Shown here: positions 16,286-26,000 of the stretch, piece after piece
How positions within the stretch are numbered: the first letter of the stretch is position 1
Layout: the number at the start of each line of letters is the position of its first letter
NCBI GenBank assembly: GCA_910578765.1
Contig: CAJTRW010000002.1
Span: 20,914 to 80,788, forward strand
Reading direction: 5' to 3'
DNA from: an uncultured Christensenella sp.
GTDB lineage: Bacteria > Bacillota > Clostridia > Christensenellales > Borkfalkiaceae
DNA: 59,875 nt
Made by a program: the position numbers and the translations under genes
Notes under the pieces: model-generated
What the model was told of the DNA's origin: nothing
What the model saw: the letters and a program-made list of their open reading frames with translations, nothing else
Databases searched by the model: none

Positions 16286-17109
16286 ATTTTGAAAAGTTCG
16301 TCTATATCGGTTTTTGTAAACACGTGGTCGGTGTTGCAGTAATGGCAATGCACTTTTACGCAACCTTCTTCGTCTATTATTTTATATAGCTCCGCCGCGC
16401 CGAGAGGTTTTATTACGTCCTCTATTTTACTGCGAGAACAGTTGCATTTATATTCGGGAAAGGTTGTATACAGCGCTCCGCTTTGCGAAAGCTCGCCGAA
16501 AAAGGTAGTAATTATTCCGTCCGCGCCGTATTTCTCCACCACGTCCGCCGCGTCCACGAAAGCCTGCATGCGTTCCTCGGCTTTATCGGTGTTTTCCTCC
16601 GAGGTTCCGGGCATAAGCTGCATTATAACGCCGCCCGCCGCGACGCATTTTCCGCCGCGCATTTTAACGCCGACCGATACGGCGGTCGGAATCTGCTCGC
16701 TTTTATCGTAATATTGCATTAAATTGCGGGATACGTCGTTACCGCTAAGCTCGCACGTGCCGACAAACGGACGTGAAAATCCGTCGTCCTTAATTACCGT
16801 AAGCGTACCGCCGTTAAGCTTGCCGTCGCACGTGCCGTCTATATAGCCGCGGATATGTCCGTCCTTGTCGCCCGACACGCTTACCGTGCCCGCCTCGCCT
16901 CCGGCTTTCACCGTAATGGAAACCGCGCCCCTTTCGCTTTTAAGGCAGCCCGCCATGTACGCCGCGCAGGTCAGAAGCCCGCCCAGCGTCACCGCGGATT
17001 TTTCGTCGAGATTGTGCGTTTTAATCGCTTCGTTCACCATATCCGTCGTTTCGAGGACGGACAGCGAAACCTGCATGTCGTAAATTAAAGCCTTATGAAG
17101 TTTGTTCAT
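16282..17109 (-). CDS. hslO: Redox-regulated chaperone Hsp33
   Basis: Hsp33 is a cytoplasmic holdase that switches on when its zinc-bound cysteines are oxidised. The 275-residue protein has the usual N-terminal substrate-binding domain (residues 1-180, with GGLLTCAAYMA and YIDGTCDGKLNGGTLTVIKD) and the C-terminal redox switch. The zinc ligands are Cys222 and Cys224 (CNC) and Cys255 and Cys258 (CHYC), the standard CXC-X30-CXXC spacing. It starts 4 nt inside the end of the methyltransferase gene (ATGA) and ends the same way into the TPR gene. Confidence 0.96.
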   Translation of the reverse strand: MNKLHKALIYDMQVSLSVLETTDMVNEAIKTHNLDEKSAVTLGGLLTCAAYMAGCLKSERGAVSITVKAGGEAGTVSVSGDKDGHIRGYIDGTCDGKLNGGTLTVIKDDGFSRPFVGTCELSGNDVSRNLMQYYDKSEQIPTAVSVGVKMRGGKCVAAGGVIMQLMPGTSEENTDKAEERMQAFVDAADVVEKYGADGIITTFFGELSQSGALYTTFPEYKCNCSRSKIEDVIKPLGAAELYKIIDEEGCVKVHCHYCNTDHVFTKTDIDELFKI

Positions 17110-17825
17110 ATTTTTTTACAGACGAAATTTATCCTGTCGCTTTTGTCCGCGCCCAGATGACCTTCCGTCCCGACCGCGAACCCCGCTTCTTTAAGCGCGG
17201 ATAAAATTTCTTCCTCCCCGTAAATATATTGCACATGACGCTCGTCAAAGCGCTTGAATAAGTCCCCGCGCCTTTCGAACAGAGTGAGGTCCATTGTAAC
17301 CCTGTCGCCTTCGAGCGAGTTGAACCAGATATAAGTTATATCCTCCCTGTCCTCCGCAAAGGTATTGTTTGCGACGACTGAACGCAACTTTTGCGCCGAG
17401 CTGATATCGAATATAAACAAGCCGCCCTTTTTCAGACATGCGTTTACCCTTAAAAACGCCGTTTTAAGCTTATCCTTGCTTACGTAATTAATGCAGTCGT
17501 TTACGGCGACGGCAAAATCCGTTTTGCCGTTTAATTTTAGTTTGGTGATATCGCCCAAGAAAAATTCCGCGCGGACGCCCTGTTTTAAAGAAATCTCCTG
17601 CGCCTTATCCAACATTTCGGGAGAAATGTCCACGCCGAACACGTTATATCCAGCCTTTATTAATGCGCGCGTAAAATAACCGTTGCCGCAACCTATATCG
17701 ACGCCGTTTTTACCCGCATTTTCTTTTTTAAGCGTATCAATTAAATACTGCGACCATTGTTCATAGCCGCAGTCGTCGTTTAAATATTCGAACCATCTGC
17801 CCAAAGCAGAGTAAGAATTTGCCAT
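17106..17825 (-). CDS. Class I SAM-dependent methyltransferase
   Basis: This 239-residue protein has a Rossmann-fold methyltransferase core. Motif I is VDIGCGNGYFTRAL (about residues 42-55), followed by the acidic end of beta 2 in NVFGVDISPEML, and a motif IV-like segment FAVAVNDCINYV, then FIFDISSAQKL. It belongs to the broad Methyltransf_25 group; the substrate cannot be inferred. N-terminal residues AxxYDxW-type (SYSALGRWFEYLNDD) are common in these proteins. It lies 12 nt after the membrane protein gene and overlaps hslO by ATGA. Confidence 0.88.
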   Translation of the reverse strand: MANSYSALGRWFEYLNDDCGYEQWSQYLIDTLKKENAGKNGVDIGCGNGYFTRALIKAGYNVFGVDISPEMLDKAQEISLKQGVRAEFFLGDITKLKLNGKTDFAVAVNDCINYVSKDKLKTAFLRVNACLKKGGLFIFDISSAQKLRSVVANNTFAEDREDITYIWFNSLEGDRVTMDLTLFERRGDLFKRFDERHVQYIYGEEEILSALKEAGFAVGTEGHLGADKSDRINFVCKKI

Positions 17826-17837
17826 TTTTTGTTTGCC

Positions 17838-19097
17838 TTATTTGAGAAGGTTGTCCGCGCTGACCTTCTTCTTTTTGCCTTTTTTGCCGTTGGACTGCAA
17901 AGCTTTTTCACGCTCGGCAAAAAGTTTATTGTATTCGACGTATACGGGGTCGTTCTTATGCTCGTCCTCGTAAGCCGATACGGCTGTTTTCAATTTTTCC
18001 CTGTCGGCAGAAGCGCCGGCTATGTCTCCGCGCGTGAAAACCGCGCTTAAAGGCTTTACGGCACATTCGCCGTCTATGGGAAGTATGGGTCTGCCGATAA
18101 GCTCGCTTCTGCCCGCCGCAAGCAATTCCATTGCGGTCTGTTTGTCGCTTTCTTCCTTTTCGGCGGCAAGCTCCTTAGGGGTCTTTTTGGCTTTGGCTTC
18201 CTCCTCCGCGGCTTTTATGTTGGGGGTTACGTACATGTCGAAAACCCACTGGGTAAAGCTTGTCCAGACAAGCAGAATAAGCGAAAAACCGAGGAATATG
18301 AAAACTATATACGAAATTATCTTTACTATGCTGACCGCAGTTCCTATGACGAAAAGCCAAACGGGAATAAGCGCAAGCCCCGCGAAAAACAATGTGTGTA
18401 CGGGACTGCCTATCATCAGAACAAACGCGTTTTTGAAAAGCTGTGTAAACTTAACCCTGTAACTTACGCCTACGGCGAACAGCCATCCGCAATATACGCC
18501 GACAAGCACGTTTGCTATTATCATGAAAACGTAAGCGGTTATAGGTCCCGCCGACGACGCGCCGCGCGCGATTACAAGGTCCTTCCAATCGCCTAATATA
18601 AAAGAAGCGAAAAGGAAAATCATAAATACAGTAACGGGCATAACCGTACCGAAATAGCCGACCTTAATACCGTGGAAAAAGCCCTTTACGGAAAACTGCC
18701 CCTGGGTATTGAGAAGCTTGCGTATAGAGTACGCCGCGCCCGATATTCCTATCGACGCTATTAGTCCCGCAACGATTAAAAGCGAAAAAAACAGCAAATC
18801 CGCCGACAGATAAATCTGTTCTTCCAGTCCGTTTATATTGGTATATGCGGGATAATTAAGCCCCGCAAGGTTAAACGGATACTGCAGCCCCATGCCGTTG
18901 ATATACATGGAACGGTATATCATAATGCCTATGCCGGGCAGGAAGGTTATAAGGACGAAAATGTTTATAAGAACCAACTTTCCGAAGTTGGCCTTCAATA
19001 CGTCCCAAGTCTCCCCCCATCTGCCGCGCGTAGGGGCTTTTCTTACATAATCGTCGGCAATTTCGTTGCCTTCCAGATTGCTTACGCTTAATGCCAT
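17838..19097 (-). CDS. Polytopic membrane protein of unknown function
   Basis: This 419-residue protein has an N-terminal cytoplasmic stretch (RKAPTRGRWGETWDVLKANFGK) and about six predicted membrane segments, near residues 41-61, 99-125, 150-168, 182-211 and two within 235-290. A charged, Lys/Glu-rich cytoplasmic tail follows, ending KKGKKKKVSADNLLK. The first two segments recall the YesL/DUF624 type of membrane protein, but I would not assign it. It heads the five-gene minus-strand cluster ending at 13794, with a plausible promoter just upstream. Function unknown. Confidence 0.8.
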   Translation of the reverse strand: MALSVSNLEGNEIADDYVRKAPTRGRWGETWDVLKANFGKLVLINIFVLITFLPGIGIMIYRSMYINGMGLQYPFNLAGLNYPAYTNINGLEEQIYLSADLLFFSLLIVAGLIASIGISGAAYSIRKLLNTQGQFSVKGFFHGIKVGYFGTVMPVTVFMIFLFASFILGDWKDLVIARGASSAGPITAYVFMIIANVLVGVYCGWLFAVGVSYRVKFTQLFKNAFVLMIGSPVHTLFFAGLALIPVWLFVIGTAVSIVKIISYIVFIFLGFSLILLVWTSFTQWVFDMYVTPNIKAAEEEAKAKKTPKELAAEKEESDKQTAMELLAAGRSELIGRPILPIDGECAVKPLSAVFTRGDIAGASADREKLKTAVSAYEDEHKNDPVYVEYNKLFAEREKALQSNGKKGKKKKVSADNLLK

Positions 19098-19129
19098 ATA
19101 GAAACCTTTAAAACTTTTTAACTGGTTTT

Positions 19130-19158
19130 ATAATACCATATATATTGAAATATTTCAA
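19130..19158 (-). promoter_or_regulatory. Candidate promoter of the 13794-19097 operon
   Basis: TTGAAA (19158-19153) and TATTAT (19135-19130) on the minus strand are 17 nt apart, about 33 nt before the ATG at 19097. Each box is near consensus. Confidence 0.5.
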
Positions 19159-19275
19159 CTGTTTTACCGTTTCAAAATAAAATTAAACAAAGGCGCGCTT
19201 GCGTTTAAAAAAATTATCTACTGGCGCCGATAAAAAAACTACTCGATATGTCTTTTTCTCTGTACATAAACGACG

Positions 19276-19794
19276 TTATATTACGGTCAATTCGCGCGTT
19301 GCGGAATTGAAGCCTCCGCTGTTGTTATTAAGCAATAAATTATCGACCCCTATTCCAAACTTTTGCACGCCGTTAAATTTATCTATACTTAAAATAAACA
19401 GCATGGCATTAAAGTCCGTATCGACGCTTTCCGGACTTTCGATATCGAATTTAAGCTTCAAAATACCGTCTTCCAGATACGCCGATTTAAAAACTATATT
19501 GCGCTCACTTGACGAATGATAGAAATTAACCAAAAAATATGAGCGGCTCTCGAAAAAATTTTCGCTAAGATTTTGATCGAAATATTCCGAAAGCGACGGA
19601 TAGTCGGAAAAAAACCTCGTCAAAGCTTCCACCGAGTTAATAACAGCGTTGTCTGGAATAATTTTTTCCACCGAAGCGATTTTATTTATCTCGACTGCGG
19701 ATAAATCCTTCCTGACGTTTTTATTCTGTTTACAGGCGCAAAAAATACACAACAAGCTTGCAAGCAGGCTTAAAACAAATAAAGCCTTTTTCAA
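19276..19794 (-). CDS. Putative lipoprotein of unknown function
   Basis: I start it at the TTG at 19792-19794 because AGGGGG lies 6 nt upstream and the protein then opens with a standard signal peptide: LKKALFVLSLLASLLCIFCACKQ. The likely lipid-modified cysteine is the one before KQNKN, with Ala at -1. The -3 residue is not the canonical leucine, so the lipobox is imperfect. The mature part (about 150 residues) has mixed alpha/beta character, with a hydrophobic strand SYFLVNFYHSSSERN, and matches no family I know. An in-frame ATG farther upstream would give an unlikely N-terminus. It is a single-gene unit under a near-consensus promoter, back to back with the lysine riboswitch. Confidence 0.75.
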   Translation of the reverse strand: MKKALFVLSLLASLLCIFCACKQNKNVRKDLSAVEINKIASVEKIIPDNAVINSVEALTRFFSDYPSLSEYFDQNLSENFFESRSYFLVNFYHSSSERNIVFKSAYLEDGILKLKFDIESPESVDTDFNAMLFILSIDKFNGVQKFGIGVDNLLLNNNSGGFNSATRELTVI

Positions 19795-19821
19795 ACAATG
19801 CCCCCTTAAAATTTTTCTTAA

Positions 19822-19849
19822 ATTATAACACAAATTCTCAATTTGTCAA
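19822..19849 (-). promoter_or_regulatory. Strong promoter of the lipoprotein gene
   Basis: TTGACA (19849-19844) and TATAAT (19827-19822) on the minus strand, both perfect, are separated by 16 nt. Confidence 0.75.
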
Positions 19850-19884
19850 CTTTGACTTTTGTAGGAAAATGCAGTGAAAATTCC

Positions 19885-19913
19885 TTTACAAACACGCTGC
19901 CGTGTGATATTAT
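19885..19913 (+). promoter_or_regulatory. Promoter of the riboswitch-asd-dapA-dapB transcript
   Basis: TTTACA (19885-19890) and TATTAT (19908-19913) are 17 nt apart. The start of transcription would fall at about 19919-19921, just where the aptamer P1 stem begins, as is usual for riboswitch leaders. Confidence 0.6.
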
Positions 19914-19918
19914 AAACA

Positions 19919-20097
19919 GGCAAATTAGAGGAGCGGACGGGCATAAGTAACCGCACGGCGAGAGGCTGAAAAGGCAGCTTCGCAACAAGCCGCGGCGAAA
20001 GGGCGCCTCCGCCGAGGTGCGGTTTGCCTTTAAACCGCGTCGGGCGTACGGGTCAATACCCTTGCGACTGTCACATTAAGTGTTGCGCTAATTGCCT
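19919..20097 (+). promoter_or_regulatory. Lysine riboswitch (L-box) aptamer
   Basis: The aptamer shows the conserved lysine-riboswitch blocks in order: AGAGGAGCGGAC with TAAGTAACC, then GCGGCGAAAGGGCGCC, GCCGAGGTGC, and GACTGTCACA near the 3' end. GGCAAATTA (19919-19927) pairs with TAATTGCC (20090-20097) to close P1. It is followed at once by a terminator hairpin, so lysine binding should stop transcription before asd-dapA-dapB. The downstream genes make lysine's precursors, which supports the assignment. Confidence 0.95.
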
Positions 20098-20109
20098 TTT
20101 GCATTTTTT

Positions 20110-20134
20110 CGGCGCTGTTACGGCGCCGCTTTTT
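20110..20134 (+). terminator. Riboswitch expression-platform terminator
   Basis: CGGCGC (20110-20115) and GCGCCG (20123-20128) form a short GC stem with a 7-nt loop followed by CTTTTT, 25 nt before the asd start. It is the regulated terminator of the lysine riboswitch. Confidence 0.85.
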
Positions 20135-20159
20135 ATTTATTATTTCGGGAGAATTTATT

Positions 20160-21242
20160 ATGAAAAGATTCAACGTCGGAATTATCGGCGCAACGGGAAT
20201 GGTCGGTCAAAGATTTTTGCTTCTTTTGAAAAACCACCCCCGTTTTAACGTGGTATGCCTTGCCGCTTCCCCCTCGTCCGCAGGCAAAAGATACGCGGAC
20301 GCGGTGAAAAAATGGCATTTGGCAGAGCCTATGCCCGAAAAATTTGCCGACTTTACAGTGCTTGACGCTTCCGCCGATAAAAAGAAAATTGCGGCGCAGA
20401 CGGACTTCTGCTTCTGCGCGGTAAACATGAAAAAGGAAGAAATTAAAAAGCTTGAATACGAATACGCAAAGCTGGAGTGCCCCGTAGTTTCCAACAATTC
20501 GGCGCACCGCGGCACGGACGACGTACCCATGATTATACCGGAAATCAACCCCGAGCATCTTGAAGTTATTTCCGCACAGCGCAAAAGACTGGGCACAAAG
20601 CGCGGTTTTATAGCTGTGAAAAGCAACTGTTCGCTGCAATCGTACGTTCCGCTTTTGCACCCTTTGAAAAAATTCGGAATAAAGCAGGTTGCTGTGACTA
20701 CGTACCAGGCTATTTCCGGCGCCGGCAAAACGTTTGAAACAATGCCCGAAATTACCGACAACATTATCCCCTATATCGGCGGAGAGGAAGAAAAAAGCGA
20801 AACCGAACCGCTGAAAATTTGGGGTGAAGTTTCGGACGGAAAAATTGTCCCCGCCGCCTCCCCCGTCATTACTGCGCAATGCCTGAGGGTACCGGTAAGC
20901 GACGGTCACACGGCGGCATGCTTCGTAAGCTTTGAAAAAAAGCCGTCCAAGGAAGAAATTATAAAAGCATGGACGGAATTTTCGGGCGAGCCGCAGAAGC
21001 TTTCCCTTCCCAGTGCGCCGAAAAAATTTATACACTATTTCCCCGAGGACGACAGACCGCAACCCAGACTTGACAGAAATTGCGAGCGGGGAATGGCTGT
21101 CTGCGCCGGCAGACTGCGCGAGGACTGCGTTTTCGACTATAAATTTATAGGCTTTTCACACAACACACTGCGCGGCGCGGCGGGCGGAGCGGTTCTGCTT
21201 GCAGAGTTGCTTGCGGCAAAAGGTTATTTCGACAGAACTTGA
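20160..21242 (+). CDS. asd: Aspartate-semialdehyde dehydrogenase (archaeal/fungal-type)
   Basis: This enzyme reduces aspartyl phosphate to aspartate semialdehyde with NADPH, the branch point to lysine/DAP, threonine and methionine. The 360-residue protein has an NADP-binding GIIGATGMVGQRF (8-20), the catalytic cysteine in VKSNCSLQ (Cys158) and the active-site histidine in VSDGHTAA (His251). The SNNSAHR and SNCSLQ blocks and the later GxxHNTLRGAAGG region place it with the archaeal/fungal-type enzyme, not with the E. coli-type. A GGGAG ribosome site precedes the ATG. It is the first gene after the lysine riboswitch; dapA starts 46 nt downstream. Aspartokinase is not in the window. Confidence 0.95.
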   Translation: MKRFNVGIIGATGMVGQRFLLLLKNHPRFNVVCLAASPSSAGKRYADAVKKWHLAEPMPEKFADFTVLDASADKKKIAAQTDFCFCAVNMKKEEIKKLEYEYAKLECPVVSNNSAHRGTDDVPMIIPEINPEHLEVISAQRKRLGTKRGFIAVKSNCSLQSYVPLLHPLKKFGIKQVAVTTYQAISGAGKTFETMPEITDNIIPYIGGEEEKSETEPLKIWGEVSDGKIVPAASPVITAQCLRVPVSDGHTAACFVSFEKKPSKEEIIKAWTEFSGEPQKLSLPSAPKKFIHYFPEDDRPQPRLDRNCERGMAVCAGRLREDCVFDYKFIGFSHNTLRGAAGGAVLLAELLAAKGYFDRT

Positions 21243-21288
21243 ACATTTATAAATTAACAAGCTTAAAATAATAAAAGAGGTTTTAAAA

Positions 21289-22173
21289 GTGACAGGTTTT
21301 TTCAGCGGTATTGCCACCGCAATGATTACTCCGTTTAATAAAAACGGCGTCAATTTAGACGAATTCGGCAAAATGATAGAGTATCAGATAGACGGCGACA
21401 CAGACGCTTTGGTGGTCCTCGGCACAACGGGCGAGCCTGCGACTATGACGGAAGACGAAAAGACGGAAGTTATAAAGTATTCCGTTAAAAAAGCCGCCGG
21501 CCGCATTAAAATTATAGTTGGTACGGGAAGCAACGATACGGCTAAGGCAGTTGCCGCTTCCGTCCGTGCGGAACAGCTTGGCGCGGACGGCGTTTTAGCC
21601 GTCACTCCTTACTACAATAAATGCACCCAAAAAGGCATTTACGAATACTACAAAGCTATATGCGACGCGGTGAAAATTCCCGTAATAGCTTACAACGTGC
21701 CCTCCCGTACGGCGGTAAACATTTTGCCCGAAACCGCCGAAAAGCTTGCCGGACTCGACAATATGGCGGGCATTAAGGAAGCGAGCGGAAACATGGCGCA
21801 GGTATGCGAAACCATGCGCCGAATACGCGGAAAAATGGATTTGTATTCCGGCGAGGATTTTTTAAATCTTCCCATGCTGGCGATAGGCGGCGCGGGACTT
21901 ATTTCGGTCACTTCCAACGTTGCGCCCAAGCTTATGAAAAAGCTTTATAAACTTGTTTCCCAAAACAAACTCGACGAAGCGAACTCCGTACAGGACTTTT
22001 TACTTCCCTTGGAGGACGCGTGCTTTCTGGAAGTAAATCCCATTCCCGTCAAAGCCGCTTACAACATGATAGGCTTCGACGCGGGTGTGCCGCGCCCCCC
22101 ACTTACCGAGCTGGAAGACGCAAACAAGGCTAAGCTTTTGCAGGCGATTAAAAATTCGGGGTTGATTAAATGA
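21289..22173 (+). CDS. dapA: 4-hydroxy-tetrahydrodipicolinate synthase
   Basis: DapA condenses pyruvate with aspartate semialdehyde, the first committed step to diaminopimelate and lysine. The 294-residue TIM-barrel protein has the GTTGEPATM motif (45-53), active-site Tyr135 in IAYNVPSRT with Arg140, and the Schiff-base lysine Lys163 in GIKEASGN. The start is a GTG with GAGG about 9 nt upstream. It overlaps dapB by 4 nt (ATGA). Expression should fall when lysine binds the upstream riboswitch. Confidence 0.97.
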   Translation: MTGFFSGIATAMITPFNKNGVNLDEFGKMIEYQIDGDTDALVVLGTTGEPATMTEDEKTEVIKYSVKKAAGRIKIIVGTGSNDTAKAVAASVRAEQLGADGVLAVTPYYNKCTQKGIYEYYKAICDAVKIPVIAYNVPSRTAVNILPETAEKLAGLDNMAGIKEASGNMAQVCETMRRIRGKMDLYSGEDFLNLPMLAIGGAGLISVTSNVAPKLMKKLYKLVSQNKLDEANSVQDFLLPLEDACFLEVNPIPVKAAYNMIGFDAGVPRPPLTELEDANKAKLLQAIKNSGLIK

Positions 22174-22925
22174 TTAAAATTCTTATATGCGGCATAGGCG
22201 GAAAAATGGGCGGCAATATTTTAAGTCTGCTTGACGGAGACGGCGAAGCTTGCGCCGTTTGCGGAGTGGACTTGCACGCGCCCGAAAACACGAAAATACC
22301 CGTCTACCCCTCCTTTGGGGAAGTTAAGGAAATACCCGACGTAATTATCGACTTTTCTTCTCCCGCCGCCCTGCAAGGCGAAATGGACTGGGCTGTCAAG
22401 CACGGTGTGCCCGTCGTTCTGGCGGCAACCGGCTATGACGGAAATCAACTGAAATTTATAGACGAATGCGCGAAAAAAACCGCGGTGTTCAAGACGGCGA
22501 ATTTCTCACTCGGCGTGAATCTGCTTGTTAAGCTTGTGCGGGAAGCAGCCGAAGTTTTGGGTGAAAAATTCGATATAGAAATTATAGAAAAACACCACAA
22601 CCTGAAAACCGACGCACCCTCCGGCACAGCGCTTATGCTTGCCGACAGCGCAAACAAGGCGTTCGGCGGCGGTAAAAAATACGTTTACGGAAGATGCGGC
22701 AACACGGGCAAACGCGGCGCGGAAATAGGCTTGCACGCCGTACGCGGCGGGAATATTGTCGGCGAGCACGACGTTATGTTCGCGGGAGAAGACGAAATAG
22801 TTACCCTGTCGCACGAAGCAAGCTCTAAAAAGGTGTTTGCGGCTGGCTCGATTAAAGCGGCTAAATGGATTGTCGGAAAGCCGCGCGGCAAATACGACAT
22901 GACGGACATGTTGAAAAATTTATAA
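22170..22925 (+). CDS. dapB: 4-hydroxy-tetrahydrodipicolinate reductase
   Basis: DapB reduces the DapA product to tetrahydrodipicolinate with NAD(P)H. The 251-residue protein has the nucleotide-binding GIGGKMGGNI (8-17), a DFSSPAAL segment, the catalytic block EKHHNLKTDAPSGTAL with the paired histidines and lysine, and the C-terminal signature GEHDVMFAGEDEIVTLSHEA. It is the last gene of asd-dapA-dapB, and a strong terminator follows 11 nt after the stop. The next step in this genome is probably DapL, found on another operon. Confidence 0.97.
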   Translation: MIKILICGIGGKMGGNILSLLDGDGEACAVCGVDLHAPENTKIPVYPSFGEVKEIPDVIIDFSSPAALQGEMDWAVKHGVPVVLAATGYDGNQLKFIDECAKKTAVFKTANFSLGVNLLVKLVREAAEVLGEKFDIEIIEKHHNLKTDAPSGTALMLADSANKAFGGGKKYVYGRCGNTGKRGAEIGLHAVRGGNIVGEHDVMFAGEDEIVTLSHEASSKKVFAAGSIKAAKWIVGKPRGKYDMTDMLKNL

Positions 22926-22936
22926 ACCTGTACAAG

Positions 22937-22975
22937 AACACCGCCCGCGGATTTAAAATCCGCGGGCGGTGTTTT
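22937..22975 (+). terminator. Terminator after dapB
   Basis: A 16-bp perfect stem (AACACCGCCCGCGGAT with its complement) and a 5-nt loop are followed by TTATAT. It sits between the convergent dapB and the giant helicase gene and may act in both directions, though the T-tract favours plus. Confidence 0.9.
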
Positions 22976-23016
22976 ATATAATTATCGATAAAATTTTCAA
23001 CGCCTGTTCCGACTGA

Positions 23017-26000
23017 TTACGCAAGCGATATTTTGTCGGAAATGCTGCGGATAAATATTCCGCGGCGAACTCCCTCGTCTATGCACGCCGAAACAAACGA
23101 GGTAAGCTTGTCGCTCGCACGCGGCACCTTCAACTCTTTAAGGGCGGCGGGGATAAGCTCGTCCGCGTACATGCTTACCTTATTCAGAAGTATGCCCTTG
23201 ACAAGCGAAATGACGTCGTACGGAGTAAAATCGTTATCCGTCGTGCGCAGGCAGGTGTTTTCCTCCACGCGGTACCTGTCGAAGCCCTCGTATTTGTCGT
23301 TTTTGAAGTAATAGACGTTGCCTATCATTCCGCGGCTGCCGAAAGCACATTTGTCTATAAGCGAACGCAACTTACTTTCAAGCTTAATTCCGTATTTCGA
23401 TATACCGAAAGCCGCCAGCGTCCTGCTCATTAAAAACTGCGTGGAAATCGGCTCCTCCGCCGCAACCACCGCCTTGATTACGCGCATGACTTCGGCGTCG
23501 TTTTCACCGCTAAGAACGTAGTCGGGCCCCTGTTCCTTTTCTTCGGTCTTGCATACGCGGTAAGGCTTTTTAAAGCTTATGGCAACGGGCTTTCCGTCCG
23601 AAGTAAGCTTATCAAGATAGTCCTTTATTTTCTTTATCTCGCGCTTGGGATTGTTGAAGAAATTGATCGAGTACAGTCTTATAACGTTCCAATTGTTGCG
23701 CTTTAAAGTCTGTACCTGCAAGACGGTCCTGTCCTTTACGGAGAAATTGCTTGTTCCGTCGCAAAGCACGGCAAGTATAAAGTTATGTTTGTTTTTGGGG
23801 TCTACCACCGCAACGTCGATTTTGAAGTCGGAAACTCCCACGTCGCAACGGCAGTCGTAACCGTAGGCGGAAAGCTCCTCGGCAATAAATTTGCCTATGC
23901 CCTGTCTGTTTATAATCACCTCGTTGCTCTTGACGGAAATGTTCGTCCTTCCCTTTTCCGCAAATTCGAGGAAGGCTTTCAACCCCGCTACCCCGCGCGA
24001 GGTGGTTCTGGACATATCTATCATGGAATAGCGCATGGAAGAAAATACTATCATTTCTTCCCTCGCCCTCGAAACCGCGACGTTGAGACGGCGCCACCCG
24101 CCGAGTTGGTTGAGCGGTCCGAAGTTTAAAGATATTTTACCCAGCTTGTCGGGTCCGTAGCATACCGAGAACAGTATTACGTCCCTTTCGTCGCCCTGAA
24201 CGTTTTCAAGATTTTTGACGAAAAGCGGTTCTTCACGCTCGTACGCGACAGATTCAAGCCCCTTTTCTATTATTTTTTTCGTCAACATTCTCTCTATAAA
24301 CACCTGTTGGGGCGTGCTGAACGTGACGATACCTATGCTGGAATTTCTCAGTCTTTCGTCCTTTAACCTGCGTATGACCTCCGCAACCAAAGCCTCCGCC
24401 TCCTGACGGTTGCACTTGGAAACGCCCCTGTCGTAAACACCGTGTTCGATATATCTCAACTGAACCTTGCTGTCCAGCGCGTCGGGCGAAGGATATGTGC
24501 AAAGCCTGCTGGAATAGTACGTTATATTGGAGAACGCGATAAGACTTTCGTGCTTGGAGCGGTAATGCCAGATAAGGTGCTTTTCGGGCATACCCAAAGC
24601 AAGGCAGTCGTCGAGAACGGATTCCAAATCTTCCGTCTCCGGATTGTCCTCGTCCTGACCGGAGCTGGTAAAGAAAGACGTTGGCGGCATCTGCTTGGGG
24701 TCGCCGACGATTATCGCGCTCTTTGCGCGCGCAAGCGAGGGAACCGCTTCGCACGTGGGCATTTGCGAAGCCTCGTCGAAAATTACCATATCGAAAGCGC
24801 CCGAGCGGGGCGGCAGATACTGCGCGACGGTTACGGGGCTCATAAGCATGCAGGGCGCGACGACGCGCATAAGCTCGGGAATTTCCGTAAATAAGTTTCT
24901 TACGTTAAAGCCGCGCGGGTTGCCCTTTATGCTGCGCTGGAAAGTCATAAGCTCTACCGCAAGCGGTCCTTCCGTCTCCTTGGCAGGCAGGCGCGAAATC
25001 AGGTCTGCGCGTAGCTTTTCGCGCGTGAGCGCGGAAAATTCCTCCAAAAGGCGCGCGAAGCCTGCCGCCGTTTCCTCCTGCACGCTTGCTGAAAACGACG
25101 AGAGAACGTCGTCCGCCGGTATGTTGGTCTGAATGAAATTGCGGTAAACGTTTTTACGGAATGACGAAAGAATCTGTTTTCCGTTTATCCGTCCGCTTTC
25201 CATTGCGTCGGTTATAAAGGTAAGTCCGCCGTCGTTAAGTTTTTGAGCCGTTGCCTTATACATGCACCAGGACGGCAACATGTCTATATTATCTATAAGC
25301 GCGGTACATTTTGCGTTGAAATAGTCGAAAATGTCTCCGTCCTCTATGTCGGACTTGTCGGCTTTGACAACCTTCATAAAATGCTCGCAGCTTCTGTTGA
25401 ACGCCGAAGCAGCCGACAAAAGTCCCGAAATAAGCGGGCGAAGCTGTCCGCCGGCCGCCCCGCAACAAACGCTGTTGAACGCGTCGGCGTTATAGTCCAT
25501 AAACACCTGCGCGCAAAGCTTGTGCAGGTTATAAAGCGGTTTTAAAAATTCTTCCCTCTTTCTGTCGTTTATGCCGCCGCCGAGCGTTAGGAAGTTGTCG
25601 CTTAAATCCGTATTTGCCAAAATACGGCTTCTTGCTTCCTCGATCTCATAAGCGCGCTTTATCCACTCAGGCTCGTCCTTTTCCTTAACGGGCTTCGCCG
25701 CGCACTTGTTTATGCGTTTTATTACGTTTAAAAGTATTTTGGAAGAACGGTAATTTTCCCCCCAGTTGTCTATTTCGTACTCTATCTTGTCGGCGAATTT
25801 TGAAATATCCGGCAGAGATTTAAAGTTTGCAAGCCAATGCTTTACCTCGCTGTCGTAGCGGAGATTAGCATTATAGAATTTATAAAAATCTTCCTCGTCG
25901 CACTCGAAAAACTCGCTCAGCTCGTCAACCTTTAAAACGTTTGCAATCTCCACCAGATTTTCAAGCTTTTTGTAGGTAAAGGCGCTTACGCGCTGGTTGA

